Shown here: one piece after another, positions 1-6,918 of the stretch
How positions within the stretch are numbered: position 1 is the stretch's first letter
Layout: each line of letters opens with the position of its first letter
Assembly (NCBI GenBank): GCA_023409995.1
Contig: JAEYQN010000109.1
Coordinates: 1 to 12,499 of the forward strand
Length of the DNA: 12,499 bases
Source of the DNA: Cyanobacteria bacterium OH_CBB_238
Lineage (GTDB): Bacteria; Cyanobacteriota; Vampirovibrionia; Gastranaerophilales; Gastranaerophilaceae
Direction of reading: 5' to 3'
Made by a program: the position numbers and the translations under genes
The notes under the pieces: model-generated
The model's database searches: none
What the model was told of the DNA's origin: nothing
Seen by the model: only the letters and a program-made list of their open reading frames with translations

Positions 1-684
1 CTATTAACAATTGGTTCTTGCATATTTTATAAAGTTAAACCACATAAGGATTTTTTTGTTATTGTAACTCCAATAATTGTAATGTTGATAGCCGGTGCAT
101 TAAAAATTTACCCTTTTCAAAACAGAGCCATAATATTTTTATTACCAAACTTTGTAATAATCATTGGTATGGCATTTGAAAATATCTGTTGTAACCCAAA
201 ACACAGGTCTTTATGTAATTTTATAAAAAATTTATTTTTATACGCGCTATTATCTTTATATTTTTCTAACTCAAATGTTTTAAACATTAATTACTATATG
301 ATAAAAAACAATATAATAATTAACAAGCTAGAAAGTCTATCTGAATTAATAGGCACAACTAGCAAATTAGTTAAAACTTCAGACGATAAAATAATAGTTG
401 ATACTGACTTAACATTACAGTCTATGGCATACAATTATAAATATAAAATACCTTCTGAACAAATTATTTATTTTCATAATGTCTTTGAGCATTCTTCTTT
501 TGAACCAGAACAAATAAAAGACTATATAAAAAAACCATCAAGTATCTTTTATATACATTCTATTATGCCTCTGGATGATCCTAAAAGAACATCAGAAATG
601 CTTTCAATATTAAAAAAAGAATGCAAACAAACTACCACATTGAAAAACGGAAACTATATGATAACTAAATGTAATACGGAGTAG
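1..684 (+). CDS. C-terminal part of a polytopic membrane protein, probably a GT39/PMT-like glycosyltransferase (5' end outside window)
   Basis: The frame is open from base 1, so the gene enters from the left and the ATG at 82 is internal. About 227 residues are visible. The first 90 or so hold three hydrophobic segments separated by short basic loops. One loop contains ALKIYPFQNR, followed directly by AIIFLLP. This 'YPF-x-x-R then hydrophobic' pattern is one I associate with the last membrane segments of polyprenyl-phosphate-sugar-dependent membrane glycosyltransferases (GT39/PMT_2 style). The last 125 or so residues are soluble and probably extracytoplasmic. The catalytic Asp/Glu loop of that family would lie upstream of the window, so the assignment is tentative. 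The stop codon (682-684) is 3 bp before the next ATG, and its final codons supply that gene's GGAG ribosome site, so the two are probably translationally coupled. Confidence 0.6.
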   Translation, partial: LLTIGSCIFYKVKPHKDFFVIVTPIIVMLIAGALKIYPFQNRAIIFLLPNFVIIIGMAFENICCNPKHRSLCNFIKNLFLYALLSLYFSNSNVLNINYYMIKNNIIINKLESLSELIGTTSKLVKTSDDKIIVDTDLTLQSMAYNYKYKIPSEQIIYFHNVFEHSSFEPEQIKDYIKKPSSIFYIHSIMPLDDPKRTSEMLSILKKECKQTTTLKNGNYMITKCNTE

Positions 685-687
685 GTA

Positions 688-1593
688 ATGTACAACGGTA
701 TTAACTTTTTTTATGAAAAATTTAAAATTTGGACTTCAACCCAGAAGATAAGAACATTTTTCGGAATTTTTTTAGCGTTAACTTCTTTAATTTGCCTATA
801 CATTGGGGGACTGCCAGTTGTAATAATGTCTCTATTTTTAATATCAATTGGTGCAAATGAATATAAACAGTTTATGTTAAATATTGGAGTAAGCCCCTTT
901 TTTTATATAATAACATCTATATCATTCATTATATTGGTAATTACAATATATAAATTTGCATATTTGATACCATTTGTGATTTTCTTTGGAATTTTTCTTT
1001 CCTTCTGTGCAATATTGATTTCTAAAAGGAAACCTTATATCGCAAATATTGCAACGACAATACTTGGTTTTTTAATCTGCTGGCTTCCTTGTCATTTAAT
1101 ATTATTGTCTCAACTTAATACTAAAATTTTGAGTGTTTTTGGAGTGCCAGTGGATATAGGGATGGCATATTTGTTTGTTTTATTTGCAGCGGTTGCGGCA
1201 ACAGATATTGGCGCACGCGTTATTGGATCCAAGTTTGGCAGAAAAAAATTAATAGAAGAAATTAGCCCACATAAAACGATAGTCGGCTCAATAGGAGGAG
1301 GGGTTTGTTCAATAATTACAACTATGATATTAGGCATGTTTTTAAAGGAACACTTACTCGAATCAGCATTTGTCGGAGCATTAATAACAATTAATGCCCA
1401 AGTTGGTGATTTGAGTCTTTCAACGCTTAAGAGAGATGCAAATTTAAAACATTCAGGTGAATTATTCTTGGATTATGGGGGGATTCTAGACAGATTAGAC
1501 AGCTTTATGTTTTCAGCCCCTATTCTATACTATTATGTTAAATATAGTCATCTGTTAAAATCAAGTATTTTGTTCATACTACATAAAATATAG
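688..1593 (+). CDS. CdsA-family membrane CTP transferase (phosphatidate cytidylyltransferase-like) with altered signature
   Basis: A 301-residue protein with about eight hydrophobic segments, close to the usual CdsA length. Residues 172-205 contain TDIGA, GSKFGRKKL and ISPHKT followed by a Gly-rich turn, matching the CdsA core (TD-x-GAY, G-x-x-FG-x-x-KL, ISPKKT-x-EG). Residues 245-272 are the Cds signature: S-T-L-K-R, then K254-H255-S-G, then D262-Y263-G-G, then the intact I-L-D-R-L-D. The family normally has K-D in place of K254-H255 and G-H-G-G in place of D262-YGG. CdsA makes CDP-diacylglycerol from phosphatidate and CTP at the inner membrane. The two substitutions suggest a divergent paralogue, perhaps with another lipid or polyprenyl phosphate substrate (inference). 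The start is supported by GGAG at 678-681, spaced 6 nt. The next gene begins 11 bp after the stop. Confidence 0.83.
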   Translation: MYNGINFFYEKFKIWTSTQKIRTFFGIFLALTSLICLYIGGLPVVIMSLFLISIGANEYKQFMLNIGVSPFFYIITSISFIILVITIYKFAYLIPFVIFFGIFLSFCAILISKRKPYIANIATTILGFLICWLPCHLILLSQLNTKILSVFGVPVDIGMAYLFVLFAAVAATDIGARVIGSKFGRKKLIEEISPHKTIVGSIGGGVCSIITTMILGMFLKEHLLESAFVGALITINAQVGDLSLSTLKRDANLKHSGELFLDYGGILDRLDSFMFSAPILYYYVKYSHLLKSSILFILHKI

Positions 1594-1604
1594 GTAGCAT
1601 CTAA

Positions 1605-3050
1605 ATGTCGAATTTAAATAATATTATGTTAATTTATCCACCAAGCAAGCTTTTCCAGAGAGGAGAAGATAGGTGTCAAATTAATATTGAAAATTCTGTT
1701 TCTCAGTCAATGAGAGCTTGCAATGACCTAGGATATGCCGCTGCCGTATTATTGAATAACAATTATACTGTTAAGTTAAAAGACTACCAAACAGAAGGTT
1801 GTTCTTATGAAGATTTAGAGTCAGATATTATTAATTTCAATCCTAGTTTGATCCTTATAAGCACAACAAACACTACTATTTTTGAAGATCTTGAACTTGC
1901 TAAAAAAATAAAAAGTAAATATGAACTTTTTATAGTATTTAAAGGTGCTATATTTTATAGCCCACAAAAAGAAATGCTAGAACTACTGGATTTAAATCCA
2001 GTAGACTTAATTATTGGTGGAGAAATAGATTTCATAATTGATAAAGTTGCAAATTTTCTCTTAAGAAATGAAGGAAATGTATCAAGTATAAATAATATAT
2101 TATATAAAAATAAAATTGGAGACTTCATTTCAACAAGTTTTGACATATGGGACTTTGACCTTGATTCTCGCCCTTTTCCGGCTAGACAGTTGATGAATAA
2201 TTCTCTTTATACAAGACCTGACACAAAAGAACCGATGGCAACTATACAAACATCACGTGGTTGCCCTGCATCGTGTATATATTGTCTATCCCCAACAATT
2301 TCAGGAAAACAAATTCGATCTCGCAGCCCAGAAAATGTTTTTGAAGAACTAGTTGAATGTTATGAAAAATATGGAATAAAAAATTTTTTCTTTAGGGCTG
2401 ATACTTTTACAATAAACCCTGATTGGGTAATAAAACTGTGTAATTTAATTATAAACTCTAATTTATACAATAAAATCCAATTTACAGCTAATAGCAGAGT
2501 AAAACCTCTTACAAAAGAAGTTTTAAAATTAATGAAAAAAGCTGGTTGTTTTGCAATTGCTTTCGGGTTTGAGTCTGGTAGTGATGAAACAATGTCTAGA
2601 ATTAAAAAGGGAGCCAACGTAGAAGACAACATTAGGGCAGCGAAATTAGCTAAAAGCGTAGGATTATGTATTTTTGGAATGTTTGTCATTGGGTTTCCTT
2701 GGGAAACAACTGAGCACATAAGCCAAACAAAGAAAATGATTTTCAAATTGAATCCGGATTTTATTGAGGTAACTTTAGCATTACCATTTTATGGTACTGA
2801 GTTATATGAAATTTGCAAGTCAAACGGTTTGATTGAAGAATCAATCTATGGTAGTGATTTTTTCCACACTAGTTTTGCCAAAACAGCCACTTTAAGTACA
2901 GAAGAACTACTCAAGCTAAGAAAACAAATTTTGCTACAATTTTATACTCGACCATCATATATATTAAAAAAAATAGTGAGCAAGATTAGCAAACCCTCAG
3001 TTATATTAGAGTATATCCGCTTTGGATTACGGCTGTTAAAAATTTTATAA
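1605..3050 (+). CDS. Radical SAM protein with B12-binding-like N-terminal domain
   Basis: A 481-residue protein. Residues 6-155 look like the Rossmann-type B12-binding domain of class B radical SAM enzymes: IMLIYPP near the start, NPSLILIST near 79-87, and DLIIGGEIDF near 134-143 in the place of the usual D-x-V-V-x-GEGE. The radical SAM core follows, with cluster cysteines C220, C224 and C227 (CPASCIYC, the CxxxCxxC motif), then IQFTANSR near 291-298 and GFESGSDETM near 321-330, typical of this superfamily. The C-terminal 30 residues are basic and hydrophobic and may lie on the membrane. Relatives methylate or rearrange unactivated carbons of lipids, tetrapyrroles or natural products. The substrate here is unknown, but the two membrane genes upstream point to a lipid or lipid-linked sugar (inference). 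It is probably co-transcribed with them. Its ribosome site is weak. Confidence 0.88.
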   Translation: MSNLNNIMLIYPPSKLFQRGEDRCQINIENSVSQSMRACNDLGYAAAVLLNNNYTVKLKDYQTEGCSYEDLESDIINFNPSLILISTTNTTIFEDLELAKKIKSKYELFIVFKGAIFYSPQKEMLELLDLNPVDLIIGGEIDFIIDKVANFLLRNEGNVSSINNILYKNKIGDFISTSFDIWDFDLDSRPFPARQLMNNSLYTRPDTKEPMATIQTSRGCPASCIYCLSPTISGKQIRSRSPENVFEELVECYEKYGIKNFFFRADTFTINPDWVIKLCNLIINSNLYNKIQFTANSRVKPLTKEVLKLMKKAGCFAIAFGFESGSDETMSRIKKGANVEDNIRAAKLAKSVGLCIFGMFVIGFPWETTEHISQTKKMIFKLNPDFIEVTLALPFYGTELYEICKSNGLIEESIYGSDFFHTSFAKTATLSTEELLKLRKQILLQFYTRPSYILKKIVSKISKPSVILEYIRFGLRLLKIL

Positions 3051-3115
3051 AATAAACCTAGTTACAAAATTGCAATACAAAACACAAATGTAGCAACTTA
3101 TTTTATCATAGCTTT

Positions 3116-3121
3116 TATACT
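3116..3121 (+). promoter_or_regulatory. Possible -10 element for the nucleotidyltransferase gene
   Basis: TATACT lies 35 nt upstream of the ATG at 3156, in the 105-bp gap after the radical SAM gene. No convincing -35 box is seen at 16-18 bp. No terminator hairpin is visible in the gap, so read-through from the upstream run is also possible. Confidence 0.25.
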
Positions 3122-3155
3122 ACATGTTTATACGTGTTTACAGGAGTTTTTCCAA

Positions 3156-4580
3156 ATGAGAGTTAGTGGATTAAGCAGCTATAATGCGCTCCAAATTAGA
3201 AATCAAAATTTTAAGAGTTCAAATATAGATAAAACAACCAACGATTCTTCCTACAGTGGTATTAATGGAGAATCATTAAAAATTAGTGACAAAAATAATA
3301 TTTTTTCGGTTGAAAATATATCAGATAAAAAAGTTGGGTCTAAATTCATATTAACAATCAATGATCCAAAATATGAGGGCTTGAGAATTCTTGTAAAACC
3401 CGAAAGCAAAATCACTTCTGATGATGGAAGCATTTTCGGAAAAATTCAAAAAGATAATATTTCATTCTCTGGCAGAGTTTATGGAAGTATTAGAAAAAAT
3501 GATGACAGCTCTTGTGATGAAAAAATGCGCCAGGCCTATAAAAATTATTGGATAAACGGAATGCACAACAAGGTAGTTAATAACTATGTCAACAATGAAC
3601 TAACATCAAAGATCAAAGATGATTATAATTTTTTTATACCTAGTGATGGAGATGGAACTCGATATAAAGACATAGCAAAATTACAAGGAGGCATAACAAA
3701 ACCAGCATCTTTCTTGCCATCAACTTTAAATGGACAGCAAATGAGCTTAGTTCAATCAGTACTAACTAACTTTTCCAGGACAAATAAGCTAGATGATGGG
3801 GTTGGGTTTGTTGAAGTTGAGCCGGCACAAGGTAGTGCTTTTGCTTTTCTTGAGGGTCTGAAGGACGGTACAATACCTACTGATAAGCCCCTCGTTTTTA
3901 GCTGGGGAGATAATTTCTCTGACATTGACGTAACAAAATTAATCTTAGAACATGAAAAGAAAAACTCTGGAATGACAATCATGTCAATACTATGTGATGA
4001 TAAACAAATTAAAAGTTTGGGTGCCTTAGAAGTTGATTCAAAAGATAATATGGAAGTAAAAAGATTTAAAGAAAAACCGACTAATGATACAGAAATAGAA
4101 TCTTTTAAAGAGCCAGGATTTGACAACCAGTGTATCGCGTCAGTTGGACCATATATACTTTCAAAAGAAGTTTTAACGAGAATTAAAAACGATTATATAA
4201 GTAATCCAGAAGCTTTTCTAAATACAGATGGTAAAGGATATGATTTTTCAAGCATGATAATTTCTCCTATGGTTGACCTGTTAGGTTCTGGAGAAATTAC
4301 AGACAAAAATGGTGAGGCGTTAAAACTCAGAACAACAGTTTTACCAAGTGGGAATACCTGGTCTGACCTTGGTGCTGAAAAAGATTTCACAACATCAATG
4401 CTTTCAATTAAAGGTGGTGGCTATTCCAACCTGCCTAGAGAAATTATAGATTCAATAACGAACAATGTTGATGAAAATAACAATATAACTTTTGGAGACA
4501 AAGAAAAAGAGCTAGTTGCCTCTTTAAAAAATGACTATGGAATAAATCTGGAAAATACGGTAGTATATTTCAAAAAATAA
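3156..4580 (+). CDS. Sugar-phosphate nucleotidyltransferase-like protein with unknown N-terminal extension
   Basis: A 474-residue protein. From about residue 157 it follows the NTP_transferase (GT-A) fold of glucose-1-phosphate and mannose-1-phosphate nucleotidyltransferases. It has the phosphate-binding loop GDGTR at 165-169 with the downstream T-K182-P, a metal-binding WGDN at 250-253, F-K-E-K-P at 304-308, CIASVGPYILSKEVL at 326-340, and W402-S-D-L-G near the end, as in mannose-1-phosphate guanylyltransferases. Such enzymes join a sugar 1-phosphate and an NTP to give an NDP-sugar and pyrophosphate. The first 150 or so residues match nothing I recognise: a Ser/Asn-rich tail of about 50 residues, then a beta-rich segment (60-110). 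The protein is longer than the usual 250-400 residues of the family. No signal peptide is visible. AGGAG at 3142-3146, 9 nt upstream, supports the start. The base specificity (G, A, U or T) cannot be told. Confidence 0.72.
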   Translation: MRVSGLSSYNALQIRNQNFKSSNIDKTTNDSSYSGINGESLKISDKNNIFSVENISDKKVGSKFILTINDPKYEGLRILVKPESKITSDDGSIFGKIQKDNISFSGRVYGSIRKNDDSSCDEKMRQAYKNYWINGMHNKVVNNYVNNELTSKIKDDYNFFIPSDGDGTRYKDIAKLQGGITKPASFLPSTLNGQQMSLVQSVLTNFSRTNKLDDGVGFVEVEPAQGSAFAFLEGLKDGTIPTDKPLVFSWGDNFSDIDVTKLILEHEKKNSGMTIMSILCDDKQIKSLGALEVDSKDNMEVKRFKEKPTNDTEIESFKEPGFDNQCIASVGPYILSKEVLTRIKNDYISNPEAFLNTDGKGYDFSSMIISPMVDLLGSGEITDKNGEALKLRTTVLPSGNTWSDLGAEKDFTTSMLSIKGGGYSNLPREIIDSITNNVDENNNITFGDKEKELVASLKNDYGINLENTVVYFKK

Positions 4581-4596
4581 AGGTTTATCTTATTAT
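4568..4596 (+). promoter_or_regulatory. Possible promoter for tRNA-Val inside the end of the upstream gene
   Basis: TATTAT at 4591-4596 sits 9 nt before the tRNA. The -35 position 17 bp upstream (4568-4573) reads TTTCAA, only half matching consensus, and falls in the last codons of the preceding gene. The short 25-bp gap also allows co-transcription with that gene. Confidence 0.3.
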
Positions 4597-4605
4597 AAGC
4601 CTGTT

Positions 4606-4681
4606 GGGCAGTTGGCGCAGTTGGTAGCGCACTTGATCGACATTCAAGGGGTCACTGGTTCGAGTCCAGTACCGCCCACCA
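4606..4681 (+). tRNA. tRNA-Val(GAC): tRNA-Val (anticodon GAC) with C at position 33
   Basis: A complete 76-nt cloverleaf with encoded CCA. The D stem is GCGC/GCGC, the anticodon stem is CTTGA/TCAAG around the loop TCGACAT, the variable loop is GGGTC, and the T arm is ACTGG/CCAGT with loop TTCGAGT. The anticodon GAC is at 4639-4641. Two oddities are visible: position 33 is C (4638) instead of the nearly universal U, and the acceptor stem has an A5-C68 mismatch (4610 with 4673). All other helices pair. The variable loop is short, so it is not a Ser or Leu tRNA with a shifted anticodon. Confidence 0.93.
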
Positions 4682-4682
4682 T

Positions 4683-4720
4683 AAAAAAGAAGATGATCTA
4701 CATTATCTTCTTTTTTATTT
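4683..4720 (+). terminator. Intrinsic terminator after tRNA-Val
   Basis: A 15-bp hairpin directly follows the tRNA. The arms are 4683-4697 and 4702-4716 with a 4-nt loop and one G-T pair. The descending arm ends in six T and continues T-rich. It closes the nucleotidyltransferase/tRNA transcript, and because the ascending arm is A-rich it may also act on the other strand. Confidence 0.82.
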
Positions 4721-4790
4721 TAAATAAGTATTAGTGGTAATGTTTTTATATTTCCTTTACAGAAAAATATAACTGGAGAAAGGAGTTTAT

Positions 4791-5429
4791 ATGAAAACAG
4801 AATATACAGACAAGGGATTAATAACAAAAGATAATTGTGCAATAGCATTTATTGATCATCAACCCCAAATGGTGTTTGGAGTTGGAAGTATTCAAAGAGA
4901 ACTTCTAATTAATAATGTTATAATGCTGGCAAAAGGCGCAAAATTATTTGATATTCCAACTATTTTAACCACAGTAGAATCCAAAAACTTTAGTGGATAT
5001 ATGTGGAACGACTTACTAAAAATTTTCCCTCAAGAAAAACCTATTGAAAGAACAGGAATGAATTCTTGGGACTTTGATGAATTTAAAGAAGCAATAGTAA
5101 AAACAGGCAAAAAAAACATATTAATCAGTGGTCTATGGACAGAAGTTTGCGTATGTTGGCCAACTTTATCAATGCTGGACGAAGGTTATAATATTTTTGT
5201 CGTTGAAGATGCTTGTGGAGGCGTATCAAAGATGATACATAAGGCCGCAATGCAACGAATGATAAGATCTGGAGCAATTCCTGTAACAGCAATGCAAATG
5301 GTACTTGAATTCCAGAGAGATTGGGCTAATAAGTCAACTTATGACCAAGTATGCAATATTATACAAGAACATGGTGGAGCTTATGGTATGGGAATTGAGT
5401 ATGCATACTCAATGCTAAATAAAGATTAA
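4791..5429 (+). CDS. Isochorismatase-family cysteine hydrolase (YcaC-like)
   Basis: A 212-residue cytosolic protein of the usual length for this fold. AFIDHQPQM at 19-27 carries the expected catalytic Asp22. GLWTEVCV at 114-121 carries the nucleophile Cys120, preceded by the cis-peptide-type turn of the family. The position that normally holds the catalytic Lys (K-x-x-x-[SN]-[AS]-[FW]) is Arg87 in RTGMNSW. The family covers amidases and hydrolases acting on carbamoyl, amide or vinyl-ether substrates. YcaC-type members are widespread but their physiological substrates are mostly unknown, so no reaction is claimed. The gene is monocistronic: a terminator lies on each side. A strong ribosome site, AGAAAGGAG at 4777-4785, is 5 nt from the ATG and fixes the start. 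Confidence 0.88.
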   Translation: MKTEYTDKGLITKDNCAIAFIDHQPQMVFGVGSIQRELLINNVIMLAKGAKLFDIPTILTTVESKNFSGYMWNDLLKIFPQEKPIERTGMNSWDFDEFKEAIVKTGKKNILISGLWTEVCVCWPTLSMLDEGYNIFVVEDACGGVSKMIHKAAMQRMIRSGAIPVTAMQMVLEFQRDWANKSTYDQVCNIIQEHGGAYGMGIEYAYSMLNKD

Positions 5430-5455
5430 TAAATTAGGTAAATTAATGCCAATTT

Positions 5456-5486
5456 AAAAAGAGAGCTAAAATAGTCTCTCTTTTTT
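5456..5486 (+). terminator. Intrinsic terminator of the isochorismatase-family gene
   Basis: A 10-bp perfect stem, AAAAAGAGAG (5456-5465) with CTCTCTTTTT (5476-5485), a 10-nt loop and a T run to 5486, 26 bp after the stop codon. It may work in both directions. Confidence 0.85.
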
Positions 5487-5577
5487 ACTAATTAAATAGC
5501 CCAATATAGCAAATTAATTTATTTCACTACTTATTATAGTAAACAAGTGTATTAACAATTTTGTAGAGCAATAATTA

Positions 5578-6918
5578 ATGAAAATAATACGAGTCATTGG
5601 CCATCCAACCACAACAGTATTTAATCAAATAAAGAAAACACAACCAAACCCGGATTTGCAGCAACTTGAATTCAAACAAGGTAGACTTGGCGACTGTGCA
5701 CTTTTATCAGCGCTATACGTAATAGCGAATAACAAAATTGGTAGCAAATGCCTTGCTTTAGTTACCAAAAATGCAAACCATAATGAATTAAACTTTGGCA
5801 ATTATAAGAAAATATTCATAGATAGTACAAGTTTTGAAAATAAACAGGTAACATCAAAGACTACTGCTCAAGAATATTTGCTTAGACAAATTGAAATTGG
5901 ATATGATCATTTAGAAGCTCAAAAAACAAATGAATTATTAGGACCCGATCATTATTATTCAAAACACCGCAAAATTTTTGATGAGTTTAATAATGGAGTA
6001 GACTTTGTAGAAGTTTGCAAAGACATTATTGGTAAATTTGGTATTGGAAAAGGATTTAGAATAAAAAAATCGCCTCAATTGATGAACGAAATTTTAAATA
6101 AGGCAGAAACAAAACCTAACAAATACATTATAGGTGCAAGTGCAAAAAATAACACACAACGACAATTTAAAGAATTCGAGGCTAACGTGAGCCAGGATGA
6201 ATTAGAAATACTAAAGGCTAAAGAGAAAGATGGTTCATTTAAAATAATAACAGGCATTCCAACGAGTTCAAAAACGTATTTCATAAAACTACGAATAGAT
6301 CTTCCTCAAATGAGTACAGATGGTTTTTATTGCAATCATTCATATGCAATAAAAGCTATAAATGGTAATAATGTAACTTTAATAAACCCACATGACACTT
6401 CTAAGCCAATAGTAATAACAAGAAATAAATTCTTTGCAAATTTTGACAAAATTGAGGGATATGAAATATCATCACCAAAGCTAAGCCGAGACATAACAAC
6501 TTATGTTGATAAGAACAGAGTAATGCTACAAATTAAAGCATTTATGAAAAAAATAGACGCTTGTGATACCATAACACAAAAAGATATTGACCATTTTTTC
6601 TCGAATTATAAAATAATGACAGATAATTATTTGGGAACAGTAAGTTTGGAAAATTTTAAAAAGCTAGCCACCATTTTTGAATCGGTCTCAAATGATAAAA
6701 ACGTAAAAAAACTAATAACTATAGCTGATGGCACATTTACTGAGAATGAAAAACAGCAGTCAGAGGTTTGTCAAATATTATTTTCAATAATTTCAAACAA
6801 TCCAACAAAACACAATATAAGTGCTTTCAAATCAATGCTTAACGGAGAAAATTTATCTTACTATCCAGATATTATTAGTAAATTTAAACAAAAAACTTTA
6901 AGTCTGCAGAAAAATTAA
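5578..6918 (+). CDS. Calpain-like (C2 family) cysteine peptidase
   Basis: A 446-residue protein. FKQGRLGDCALLSAL at 32-46 matches the calpain active-site block (QG-x-x-GDC-W-LLSAL), giving the nucleophile Cys40. CNHSYAIKAI at 252-261 gives His254, and LINPHD at 268-273 gives Asn270, so the Cys/His/Asn triad is complete and in order. The two Trp residues usual in calpains (after the Cys, and in NPWG) are replaced by Ala41 and His272. Residues 310-446 are predicted by eye to be helical and match no domain I know. There is no signal peptide, so it acts in the cytosol or leaves by an unrecognised route. The ribosome site is weak. A TATAGT at 5535-5540 could be its -10 box, but no -35 box fits. 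Its stop overlaps the convergent pseudopilin stop, and no terminator is seen between them. Confidence 0.78.
   Translation: MKIIRVIGHPTTTVFNQIKKTQPNPDLQQLEFKQGRLGDCALLSALYVIANNKIGSKCLALVTKNANHNELNFGNYKKIFIDSTSFENKQVTSKTTAQEYLLRQIEIGYDHLEAQKTNELLGPDHYYSKHRKIFDEFNNGVDFVEVCKDIIGKFGIGKGFRIKKSPQLMNEILNKAETKPNKYIIGASAKNNTQRQFKEFEANVSQDELEILKAKEKDGSFKIITGIPTSSKTYFIKLRIDLPQMSTDGFYCNHSYAIKAINGNNVTLINPHDTSKPIVITRNKFFANFDKIEGYEISSPKLSRDITTYVDKNRVMLQIKAFMKKIDACDTITQKDIDHFFSNYKIMTDNYLGTVSLENFKKLATIFESVSNDKNVKKLITIADGTFTENEKQQSEVCQILFSIISNNPTKHNISAFKSMLNGENLSYYPDIISKFKQKTLSLQKN

Noticed and set aside
2360..2746. 128-codon minus-strand open frame
   Set aside because: It lies wholly inside the radical SAM gene, whose motifs are intact.
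3122..3141. Near-palindrome ACATG...CGTGT upstream of the nucleotidyltransferase gene
   Set aside because: Only five bases per arm with one mismatch; too weak to call an operator.
3752..4126. 124-codon minus-strand open frame
   Set aside because: It is the shadow of the nucleotidyltransferase gene; the Ser/Pro/Leu-rich product is typical of antisense frames.
4606..4681. tRNA-Val as an integration site for a mobile element
   Set aside because: No integrase, no repeat of the tRNA 3' end and no change in gene style is seen on either side.
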